This document shows, piece after piece, positions 24,988-34,667 of a DNA stretch of 64,000 nucleotides. Source of the stretch: Clavulina sp. PMI_390 (Eukaryota; Basidiomycota; Agaricomycetes; Cantharellales; Hydnaceae); assembly GCA_015039315.1 (NCBI GenBank), contig WIDE01000002.1, positions 1,065,391 to 1,129,390 on the forward strand, written 5' to 3'. The position numbers and the translations under genes were made by a program. The stretch's first letter is position 1, and each line of letters opens with the position of its first letter. The notes under the pieces are model-generated. The model saw nothing but the letters and a program-made list of their open reading frames with translations, was not told the DNA's origin and made no database searches.

Positions 24988-27386
24988 TCACCATGTCGGC
25001 ACGACCTCAGCCCAATGGGGGGAAATTACCGACAGCACTTCCTCATCGCTCATCGTGCTTAGAGGGTTGCTCTCTCCATCGCCATTATACATCCGCCACT
25101 CCGACCGAGGCATCTCCTCCTGGTGCTGGGCTGCGTCCAACGAGAATGCCCCTGGCCCGTAGAGGAAGTGATACCAGTAATTTAGTGGCTGATATGCTCT
25201 GTTACGTTGCGGATGGTGAGGAGGATAGTTCACATTATGCGTAATAAGAAGCATGATGTGACTCACTCGCGAAGCACTGGTGCGATGAGACGACCTCCAA
25301 ACTTGATGGCTTCCTCATTGAGCCAGCCGAGGTATAGGCGCTGCGTTACTGCAGAGAAAGAGTGATCGATGAGTGGAAGAATTCGTTTGGACCCCAACTA
25401 ATAGCCGGGAATGAGGCTTACATTCTCGCATCCCAGGATTTGCCATGAGTGTGCGACCATGCCCGGGGTAGGCAGCCCACATGCGTTCAATACTAGGGAG
25501 GCGAGCCTTTCCGCTCCATACCCTAGCGAATCCGGTCGCCTGGAACGGCCCATGATCCCACGGGAATACTTGGAAGAACGCCCATGTCAGTCGGAAGGAT
25601 TGAGGGACCAAATTACTCGGCAAGCTTACAGGTAGATATTGCGAGTGTAGGGTCAGGAATGTAGTGCCCAGTCCAATGGAGCGAGCGACGGTGGGTACCG
25701 TCGGTGATGATCGGGGCAATCTCTACCTCTGGATCACTCAACCCGACAATCGAGCTAGACAGACCCATTTAACTGTTTTAGACCGATGACATGCGCAACA
25801 TCTAACAAACCTATTGTGGAAGCCAGGAAGGAATGGATAAGAGTGTCGAGCACCGGTAGCAAAAATGATCTAAAGCCAAGAGTGTCCTGTATCAGTGGAA
25901 TAGTTGCAGGCGAAGGCAAGGTCAAGACTAACACAGTCGAAGCCCCCGATCGTTTGCCCGTTAGAAAGCTGGATTTTTGCATCCCGCAGCGCCATACCCG
26001 TAGAAGGCTGGAAAGAAGATAGTGCTACAATTTCGTGCACAAGGGTTGCGTTCTTTGGGAAACGAGTGAGGAGACCCTTCCGCGGCCCGTCTGCCCCATG
26101 CTAAGCGATGATAACCATAAGAACGGGAAACATGACGATGGGTGACGATCTACTCACCCGCACACTGGCAGCAAGGTATTTGGTATGAGGTGCAAGATCG
26201 ATCGCGATACCTGTTGCCGAGAAGGAGCCTCCTACGATAAGGACACTCTGCAAGAAATGAGTAAGAGGTGTGTGCAATAGTTTGTAAAGGCGAAAAGCTA
26301 ACCTTTCCAGCAAATCTATCAGGCCTACGATATTCTCTCGAATGAATGACACAATCGGGGAAAGCGTTTGCCCACTCGTGCAGCCCAGGGACGTCGGGAA
26401 CGTATGGAGCATCGTGGAAGAGAGCTGGGGCCGCAACGACAGCATCAAACTCTTCAGTCCACCAATCAACTTTCAGCTTTGCTGGTTGGCCTGGCAGATT
26501 GATTGGAACCATTCGACGGAGGAGTAGCTCCCAGTTACCGGTCTCTTGATTCTTGACAGCGCGTTCTACTCGGGTAGAGTAGGATGTGATGTGCGCGCTT
26601 TCCTCGTCGTTGGAGTGAAGCCCGATTGAGCTGGCGTATTGGCGCAGATATCGTCCTACATGTCGACGGTTCATGTACCATGGCTGGTGTTTTCGTTCAG
26701 ATAAAGACCTTAGTAAGCGAGGAAGACACTGACGGTATCAGCAGGCCAAGCAATCTCTGGAAGAACCATTGCAACCTATGTCTTCAGAGTGAGTAGAGTC
26801 AAGACGGAGGGAGAAGTGCGGCTTACCGGTGGGATCGTAGTAGTCATCGAGCTCCATACTGAGGAAGGTATTCCATGCTCTCGCAAACGCCATGATACAC
26901 TCAGTCCATCATCACCGTCTTCGTATTCTCGAGTGAACGGAATTCTGGGAGGGACGTCTGGAGTGTATGCAGATATGTTGATAGGAAGATTCCTGTCATG
27001 CGAATTAATAAAGTTAGTTCTTGTTATGACCTATGGTATTTGGAAGTGGGTGCTGACGGGAATGATGCCGGGAGGGGGGTGGTTTCGGTATAGTACCACT
27101 GGCCACCTGGTTGAGGAGCACGCTCAAACAGTCTGACCTCGAAGCCATCCTTAATAAGCGCGTCCGCATGTACTAGACCGCCAGGCCCTGCACCGATGAC
27201 AGCTACGCGACGAATCGGTTTTGGGAAGGTGTAGTACTGGTCGGAGAACAACTCGGGCTCAGTTTGGTAAGCCGTAGCATTGGGCGGTCGTTGGAATGTT
27301 TGCTGTTCAGCTGCTGTAGGTGAAGCGATGAAGACAGTGGCACAGAAGAGAACGAGAAGATGCAGCCTAGTTCGTTGACTCATCAT
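24988..27386 (-). CDS. FAD-dependent monooxygenase-like protein with signal peptide
   Basis: The minus-strand gene starts at MMSQRTRLHLLVLF (27386) and ends near 24988 after ISPHWAEVVPTW. The first 26 residues look like a cleavable signal peptide (LLVLFCATVFIASPTAA). A Rossmann FAD motif follows (RRVAVIGAGPGGLVHADAL, with Glu of RLFERA ending the second strand) and then PGGQWYY. Further blocks are NRRHVGRYLRQYASS, NWELLLRRM, VVAAPALFHDAPYVPDVPG, the FMO-like HSREYRRPDRFAGK, and a second nucleotide-binding motif SVLIVGGSFSATGIAIDLA. This matches flavin-containing monooxygenases, which oxygenate N or S centres using NADPH. The substrate is unknown, and a secretory route is unusual for the class. 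Exons toward the C-terminus are short, and I fixed only some of them. Confidence 0.8.
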
Positions 27387-27796
27387 GATAATTCAGACAG
27401 CTATGCCTCCCGAGCCCAATACCAAAGGTTCAGCCTCGAGAGTTGCGGGCAGAGATGAGTGAGCTTGGAGCGCACCGGCGCTTCGGCAATCTTTGCCCAC
27501 TGAGAACACTCATCTTCCACGATACCCACGGACCAGCAGGCGATAACTGTGGGAAGCATTCAGTTCTTGGCTGATTCTCAAGTCGATTCGACGCCGCAGA
27601 GCAAATCATGATCTCATTCTTCCCTTGTCACAGCAGCTGTCACCGCTGCTGTGCGTTCTTCGGTCCGCTCTGCCTGCATCTTCTTCTGCCTATTCTGAGC
27701 CAGTTTGCTCGGGGACTTGGCGGATATCATTATTAACAGATCTTGCGGCCATATCGAAGCACTCCCTGGCAAGCTACCTCTCAACCCCTGGCTGTG
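27387..27796. other. Divergent promoter region, monooxygenase and first BTB-like gene
   Basis: A 410-base segment lies between the minus-strand monooxygenase start and the plus-strand BTB-like copy A. No other gene is seen. Part of this region and the adjacent monooxygenase 5' end is mirrored near 30440-30620. Confidence 0.45.
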
Positions 27797-29014
27797 ATGG
27801 CTTCCAAGGATGTCTCAATGGATCTGACTCGAGGAAATGCGGTTTTCCTAGTGCAGGGGGTCTTATTCTGCGTGAGTTCGAATCGATTCAGCTCATCCGA
27901 GCTAACCTATCTGCTGATAACCGAAATAGTCCATCCCGCTTTACCAGATTCCGAAGGCTCTTCTCCAACTCCACAGCCAAGCTTTCAAAGATATGCTGGA
28001 AGGAAGCCAAGGCCCAGACGAGGAGCCTATCCAGCTGGAAGATGAGCTGGAAGCTTTTCGAGATCTTTGCGCCACTCTCATGACGTGGGTCTATATTTGC
28101 TCCGACCCACTCGGGCGTTTTTGATGCAATCTGAGTCTGGTCGTTCACGCAAACCTCGCTCTAGGCCGTTCGCGTCTTGCTTGAACACTACGCTGCCCAT
28201 GGCCAAGGACATGAAACGGCTGATGAACTTGGCGATCATTCTCCACAAGTATCAAATGCATGAATACGAAACGCATGTGGTTCACCTGCTCCAACCACTC
28301 ACCCAGGTGACCACACTGCAACCTCTGCTTAGCACGGATTTCACTCTTGCCGATATCCTCCGTATTGCCGATCGCATCGACCGTAGCTCCCTAGCAGAGG
28401 CCGCGCGCACCATGCTCCTGGATCAGATATGGTCAAGGAAAGCATCGATGGAGCCACTAGCAATAGTTCGGCTAGGGCAGGAAATTCGGGACAAGCTCAT
28501 CATCGGAGCTGGTCTGTACCAAGTCCTCCTCCTTGGACGAGAGGCATGGCCCAAGCTCGACCTTACTGACGCAGAATCTAGCGCGCTTCTCAATGGTATG
28601 CACCGCTGCGGGGATCTCAAGGAGAGTCTTACCAACAGCCTTGGTAGTGGCCCCGCCACCTCAGGCCGGGATAAATTTCTCCACAAATGTTGCTTCAACG
28701 CCACTGAAGCATTTCCAACTGTTTCGCTGTCATACACAGCGCAGCCTTCAACTATTTCATATTCTGCGTCAACTTTCTCACCGACGCTTGTTGAGCAACC
28801 ATCATCGTGGCGACGGATTCAAAAAGTCCTCTTTGGAATGTCCAGTCATAAATTGAAGTGGTATGATATTGTTGGCTTCATGCAGCTGATTGCAAACAGT
28901 GGTTGCAAATCATCCAGCTGTCCCGCCTTATATCAACAGGAAATTCTGGCATTCAAGACTGCTCTGTACTCTATTTTCTATCCAGAACCAATCACTCATT
29001 ATCTTACTACCTAA
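27797..29014 (+). CDS. BTB/POZ-like protein, copy A
   Basis: The ATG (27797) starts MASKDVSMDLTRG, then VFLVQGVLFC joins across an intron to IPKALLQLHSQAFKDML. A second intron ends before PFASCLN. The N-terminal 110 residues match the pattern of basidiomycete BTB/POZ domains (a beta-strand with Phe-x-Val, an IPK-type turn, HS.AF.DML, an acidic loop, then a DELEAFRDLC helix). The C-terminal 230 residues have a shared all-helical look: a PMAKDMKRLMNLAIILHKYQ segment, an LRIADR segment, VLLLGREAWPKLDL and a Cys-containing end (CCFNATEAF, CKSSSCP). Function is unknown; BTB domains mediate homo- or hetero-oligomers and often recruit Cullin-3. Closest in the window to copy C. No membrane segment or signal peptide. 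Confidence 0.8.
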
Positions 29015-29254
29015 ATTACCATAGCACAAGATCTCGGATAGGACGCCGAGCTCTAACTATAGCGATAATAACTACAACTAAGGCTTTTTTGTAATTATAT
29101 CTATACTTGCAGTGCAGAGCGGTGCCTCGGAGAAGTCTCGAGGCAGGACCATAACGCGCGGCTATCATGCATGCATTCAATCTCAGGAGAATCACACAAC
29201 TGCACTCAGCTCGCCTTCTTGCGATCACTCTTTCTTCCTCCTCAGATCTGCAAG

Positions 29255-30432
29255 ATGTCAGACGCCGTTGAAGTAGACCCGATCGATAACTATACCATGT
29301 CGCTTGCTCCAGGCAGTGCAGTCTTCGTAGTCCAGGGCGTTCGGTTCCGTGTAAGGGAAATAATCCTTGACTTGCCCTTTTCTTTAGTGACCTTCCATTT
29401 TCTGTAGATTCCAAAGGCGCTGTTGCAGCAAAATAGCGAGGTCCTTGCCTGGATGTTTAATGAGACACGCGGATCGGATGATGAGGCTATAAACCTCGAT
29501 GATCCTTTGGAGGCTTTTGAAGATCTGGTAGCGATGCTACTCAAGTAAGTTCTTATTCGTTCCAGCCACAATTTTGCCCAAAGCAGGAGCCGTTCACAGT
29601 TATATCAAACGCGTTCAGCCCTTTGGAATCCTGCTTGAACCATAAACTCCCTATCGCGCGCGATCTCCGACGACTCCTCAACTTACTTGTGATACTTCGC
29701 AAGTATCTCATTGACAAGCTAGCGGCATATGTGTTAGAGCTCGTTGAGCCTCTGATCAAGCCGAAAACACTCCCCAAACATCTTAACGAACACTTCACGA
29801 CGGTGGATATTATTCGCATTGCTCACCATATTGACGATAAATCTCTCGCCAAAACTGCCCGCCGTATTTTTCTGGATTCGGTCTGGACGCGTCAGAGCAC
29901 TATCCCTTCAATAGATATGCTTCGCCTAGGCCAGGAGCTTAGTGACAATGAGGTCATTGGCGCTGCATATTACCAAATTCTCCTACTTGGACGCGATGCC
30001 TGGGATGGCCTGGATCTTAGCGTCGATGAGCAAAAGACCCTCCTCAATGCTATGAATTCCTGTGGAGACAAGGCTCAGCGATTTACCCTGAGCCTTGCGG
30101 ATGGTTTAGCGGAAACTGACCGCGACCCGCTCGCGGACTCATGTTGCGGCAACGCTCATAGGTACGATAGCTCCTACGCGGGTAACCGGCTTTCGCAATT
30201 TTGCACGCTGTTAGGACAACAAAAGCTTCGCTGGTTTGATTACGTGGGGTACGTCGAGATGATAGAAAAGGCTATGGAAGGAATTTATTGCGGATATTGT
30301 GGGGGTTATAAAAGCGCAGGCCACAATCGGGCCAAAAAAGTAAGAGAAGAGGTGTATTCGTACTTCTTTCCACTGTCATCTGCCGCTCCCCCGACTCTAC
30401 CCACAACTCTAGAGTATGCTATTCTTATATGA
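29255..30432 (+). CDS. BTB/POZ-like protein, copy B
   Basis: Starts MSDAVEVDPIDNYTMSLAPG (29255), then VFVVQGVRFR joins across an intron (from 29353) to IPKALLQQNSEVLAWMF. A second intron precedes PLESCLNHKLPIARDLRR. The architecture equals copy A, but the sequence is of the second subtype, closest to copy E: LRKYLIDKLAAYVLEL, DIIRIAHHIDDKSLAKTARR, ILLLGRDAWDGLDLS and the C-terminal KLRWFDYVGYVEMIEKA. The Cys positions of the C-terminal part are partly kept (CGDKAQ, DSCCGN, YCGYCGG). It ends in a Pro-rich stretch and LEYAILI. No catalytic motif. It sits 240 bases behind copy A on the same strand and probably has its own promoter. Confidence 0.8.
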
Positions 30433-30439
30433 TAGCCAC

Positions 30440-30620
30440 GCGCCTTGTCGGTTTTTGGGAAGTTGTAGTGCTGACCAGAGAGCAACTCCAAGTCATGTTC
30501 GTGAGGTTGCAACACTGAACAGTGGTTGAAACGTTTGTTGTTTGACTGACGTACTCGTAGGGGGAAAATGAAGTCACGGAAGAGAACGAGAGGGTGATAC
30601 ACAATTTGTCGAATCGTGGT
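30440..30620 (-). pseudogene. Decayed copy of the monooxygenase 5' end
   Basis: Read on the minus strand, this stretch matches the signal-peptide and N-terminal exon of the monooxygenase gene at 27206-27386. It keeps a Leu-Val-Leu-Phe core, a Gln-Gln/Asn-Asn-Lys-x-Phe pattern, a Glu-Leu-x-Ser-x-Gln-x-Tyr-x-Phe-Pro-Lys segment and a similar order of bases throughout. The FAD-binding motif and the rest of the gene are missing, and frame-breaking changes are present. It stands at the same place relative to BTB copy C as the intact gene does to copy A, so it is a duplication remnant. Confidence 0.7.
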
Positions 30621-31015
30621 AATTAGAGATTTGAGTTGTTGGACTGCCAAAATCGAAGCCATGAACGTTGAGCGTCCAAAGACTCCAAACTGATTATGGA
30701 CTCGGCGGCTGCCAGCCCTTCGGCAACCCATCAACCTCCAAAAGCTGATAATATAGTAATATAATGAGGCAGCGTCCATTGGAGATTCCGTTTGGTGGAT
30801 TCTCGAGTGATCCCGGCACCGCAAGATCGACTCTCATTCCCACTCGTCACGCCCCTCGTCACCACATGTAGCTGTGGCGTGTCACGCACAGTCCATCGTG
30901 CGCCACGATACACACTAGCCATTCTTTTCTCGGGAATTTTGCTCAAAGGATCGCGAGTATTATACTATATTAACCTACAGCCGGGACTGAAGCATTGTGT
31001 CGGCATCCTTGCATC

Positions 31016-32220
31016 ATGTCAACACCAAACTTCTCAATGGAACTGGCTCGAGGAAACGTGGTGTTCTCTGTGCAGGGAGTCCTATTCTGTGTACGTCTGG
31101 ACGAACATATTGCTCTCGAAGTTTCTTCATACCCTAATCCTCGAATCGGTCCGCCCCTTTTTATTAGATTCCAAGTGCTCTTCTCCAGCTCCATAGTCGA
31201 GTATTTCAGGATATGCTCCAAGGAAGCTCAGGTTCAAATGAAGAGCCCATAGTGCTTGATGACGAGCTAGAGCCATTCCAGGACCTTTGCACGACTCTAC
31301 TGACGTATGTTCATATATTTCATGTAGCAATATTTCGTATTGTCGGACCCAGATGCTGACTTTTAGGATCCTTCTATCGTCACAGGCCACTCAAATCGTG
31401 CTTGAACACTGGTCTACCGATTGCCAAGGACTTCAAACGGCTAATGAGACTACTGAATATCCTACACAAATATCAAATGCACGAATACGAAACTCATGTG
31501 GGTGATCTTCTGTTGCCACTCACCCACGTCAACACACTAAAGCCGCTGCTCAACGAGCACCTAAGCGCTATTGATATCATTCGACTCGCTGACCGTGTGG
31601 GGCGTAATAAAATCGCAAAGGGTGCACGGACAATTCTCCTTGAGCAGCTTTGGTCTGGACAACCAGCTGCTTGGTTGGTAGTAGTGCTTCGTCTCGGGCA
31701 GGAGATCAGGGATAGGCTTATCATAGGAGGTGCCTTATATCAGATTCTCCTCCTCGGCCGCGACGCATGGCAAACGCTTGATCTTACCAAGGAAGAGCGT
31801 AACATCCTCCTCGAAGGCATGATACGATGTGGCGAAATCAAGGACCAGATTATGAATAGCCTCGGCAGTGATCCTACTGCTTCCGACCGGAATTACTTCG
31901 TGCATACATGCTGCTTCAATGCTACTGACGCATTTACACCTAACACGCTGTCCCCTTATGGTTTGGGCGCTCGTCCTCTCCCACATCGCTCAGTCTCGTA
32001 CATCCAGCCATCATCATGGCCTAGAATCAAACAACTCCTCCAAGACATTTCCTCCCAGAAACCAAAACCGTATGATGTAATTGGCTTCATGCAGTTGGTT
32101 GCAAAGAATGGCTGCAACTCGTCAACTTGCCCCAAAACATACCTTCAGGAGATCCAGGCCTTCAAGAGTAATCTATACTCCATCTTCTATTCCTCTAATG
32201 ATGTAATCCCCCTGTACTGA
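31016..32220 (+). CDS. BTB/POZ-like protein, copy C
   Basis: Starts MSTPNFSMELARG (31016), VFSVQGVLFC joins to IPSALLQLHSRVFQDMLQG, and a second intron precedes PLKSCLNTGLPIAKDFKR. The closest relative here is copy A, with long shared blocks: ILHKYQMHEYETHV, RLGQEIRDRLIIGG, ILLLGRDAWQTLDL, HTCCFNATDAF and PYDVIGFMQLVAKNGC, and the paired-Cys CNSSTCP before the last helix. The Cys positions are conserved between A and C, which suggests a structural or metal-binding role in the C-terminal domain. Function is unknown. It is preceded by a decayed monooxygenase 5' end. Confidence 0.8.
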
Positions 32221-32419
32221 TAGGGCACTGGCGAGAAACTTTGACGGCCAGAGCGGCTATGACTATCACCTCGTGGCTTTACTTAAGCTTCACCCCCTCG
32301 CGCTTTTCTGGATGATTATGCAGCTTCTCCCAATTGAACCCATATACCCCTCGATATATTCACTCCCTCTCGCCACTTTCATGTTTTGGCTTGAGCTGCG
32401 CTATACCAAATCCTTCTTC

Positions 32420-32870
32420 TTCTCGTCCGAGAAGCTTGATCAGAGCGCAGTCTTACCAGGATGGGTGTAACATGCTCTTGGAAGGGATCGTTCAATGTGG
32501 TGAACTCTCAGAGGATATCATGAACAGCCTCGGGAGTGATTTTCTGCTTCTGGCTTGAGCCCCTTCATCCATGCATGTTGCTTTATGGCAGAGGAAGCAT
32601 TCCCTGCCCATTTTGACTGTAGTTCATTTTCTGGCGTGGTCGACCCACATATATTCCTGAACAAATTTTATGGCAGAGGACCAATCAGCTGCTCCACAGC
32701 GTTTCCCCTCATAAATCGAATTGGTATGATGTTCTTGGCTTGATGAAGATGATCCAACATATCAACCGCGGCTCGTCGATGTGCACTTCGCTCTACCATC
32801 AAGAGACTCGAGAGCTCAAGGACACGCTGGACTTTCTCCTCTATCCTCTACTATCTCCTTCTCCCAAGCC
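32420..32870 (+). pseudogene. Broken BTB-like copy D (3' part only)
   Basis: This fragment is of the A/C subtype. NMLLEGIVQCGELSEDIMNS and LGSD match copy C, then the frame shifts by one base to IHACCFMAEEAFPAHF. It shifts again before NWYDVLGLMKMIQ and SLYHQETRELKDTLDFLLYP. The BTB domain and the first half of the C-terminal domain are absent. At least two frameshifts and the missing 5' part make it a pseudogene. Confidence 0.75.
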
Positions 32871-33115
32871 AAAGGGCCAGAGAATGGATTTTGATGCCTA
32901 TTGCACTCGTGGCTCGAATGAGGCCTTTGCTTGTCCCTCGATTGGGCACTTTGCATACATTTGTGTGATGCAACCCCTTCCGATCCATGGTGCGCCGCTC
33001 TTGAAACTCTCGGTTCAGGACCAGAACGCGCGGTTATCTTGCATATATTCTATTCCTGAGGAGTATATAGTCAGGGGCTCCTTCCCCTACAGTACCCTCA
33101 TACCCTTCATCTCCC

Positions 33116-34275
33116 ATGCCGTCCAAAGCCACCAAAGCCCAAGCAGCTGACAACTTCTCAATGCGCTTTTCGCCGGGTAGCGCCGTCTTTCTGGTCCAAG
33201 GCGTTCGGTTCCGCGTGAGTTTTCCTTTTCTCTGTGACCAGCACCCTTGCTCATGATCACTCTGCTTATTTAGATACCAAAGGCACTCTTGCAGCATAAT
33301 AGTGGAGTCCTCGCTTCTATGTTCGAGGATGCGCAAGGATCAGATAATGATACAATACAGCTCGACGATCCTTTGGAGCCTTTTGAGGATCTGGTAGCCA
33401 TGCTACTCACGTATGCCAGAATATTACTAAGATCTCATGTCAGTTGTTGGATCCTAACGGGTGATACGTTGTATTATAGCCCCCTCAAATCCTGCTTGAA
33501 CCCCAAATTACCGATTGCGAGTGATCTGAAGCGACTCCTCAGTTTGTTTGTGGTTTTGCGGAAATACCTCATTGATGAGCTGGCGGGGCATGTGAAGGAG
33601 CTCATCCTACCCCTCATCACGCCAGAATCGCTTCCTAAGAGGCTCAGCAAGCACCTCACGGCGGCGGACGTCATTCGCATCGCACATCTTGTAGATGATT
33701 TGTCCCTTGCCGAGACCGCTCGATGCATTCTTCTGGATAGAATCTGGGCACGTGAAAGTTCGACGCCACCGCTCAATATTCTACGCTTTGGACAGGACCT
33801 TGGAGAGAAGGAAATAATTGGCGCAGCTTATTATCAACTGGTGCTGCTTGGACGTGATGCCTGGCCAGGGTTGGGCCTCAGTGCCGAGGAGCAAAAGATC
33901 CTCCTAGATGGCATGATTCATTGCGGGGAGAGGGCACAGCGAATCCTCCTCAGTTTCACGCAGCATTCCAGCGATGGCGAAAAGGACCCGTTCATTGGGG
34001 TATGCTGCTGGGGTTTTAGTGGGATTAGCAGCAACTCTAACACGCAGAGGCGATTTTCTGTGCTCTTTGAACAGCTTGGAAAGCGCAAGCTGCACTGGTT
34101 TGATTATGTTGGGCATGTGGAGATTATCATTGAGGTTGCGCATCAGACCCCCGTCTGTTCTCGCCACAATTATGGAGATCAGTTCATAGCTCTAAAAAAG
34201 GAGGTCTATTCGTACTTCATCCCTGCGAGTACTGTAACTACTGCGCCTCCAGCGCCTGCTGTAGGCGGGGCGTAA
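33116..34275 (+). CDS. BTB/POZ-like protein, copy E
   Basis: Starts MPSKATKAQAADNFSMRFSP (33116), VFLVQGVRFR joins across an intron to IPKALLQHNSGVLASMFED, and a second intron precedes PLKSCLNPKLPIASDLKR. It pairs with copy B (VLRKYLIDELAGHVKEL, DVIRIAHLVDDLSLAETAR, VLLGRDAWPGLGLS, KLHWFDYVGHVEIIIEV). It ends in an Ala/Pro/Thr-rich tail. The frame is intact from start to the TAA. It is the last member of the array. Function is unknown beyond the likely BTB-type oligomerisation. Confidence 0.8.
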
Positions 34276-34667
34276 TGTCTGCTTCGATCTCATACCCCTT
34301 ACACAATTACCTATGTTTATCTTGCTTAGTTCATTTGAGATCGTGAGTGACCTACTATGCTGTGACGCTGAGGGCTTGAGTGCACCAGCATGGCCAATTT
34401 GCCGCGTTGTATGTGTATCGTCGAGTACAGGGATCCATAGGGACTATACACAGGAAAGCATAATCACAATAGCAGCTAGGCTGGGTCTTACGAGTGATAT
34501 CCTAAGTCATTCAGCTATTACAGAATATATTCATATGGCGTCACCACTGTTCGCAATGGAAGTTGATTAATATGATGAATTGTGAGCATGGAACTACACT
34601 TATTACTATACTCGGTGAGATGCAGTGCAATCTCATTTTCGAAGTCATAATTGGATCAAGCCAAAGT
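34276..34667. other. Convergent intergenic region after the BTB array
   Basis: A 392-base AT-rich stretch lies between copy E (plus) and the ferric reductase (minus) stop codons. Short frames have no motif. It should hold both 3' UTRs. Confidence 0.5.

Larger units (their letters stand above)
27200..34275. repeat. Segmental duplication: monooxygenase 5' end plus BTB-like genes
   Basis: Unit 1 contains the monooxygenase 5' end (minus), BTB-like A (plus) and B (plus). Unit 2 has a decayed monooxygenase 5' end (about 30440-30620, minus), BTB-like C (plus), broken copy D (plus) and E (plus). A, C and D belong to one subtype; B and E to the other. The same order and relative strands in both units argue for a tandem duplication of a block of about 3.3 kb, followed by an extra copy (D) and decay. 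I compared these by reading; exact boundaries need an alignment. Confidence 0.7.

Noticed and set aside
27797..34275. CRISPR-like or satellite repeat array
   Set aside because: The repeating signal comes from diverged paralogous genes with introns, not from short regular repeats.
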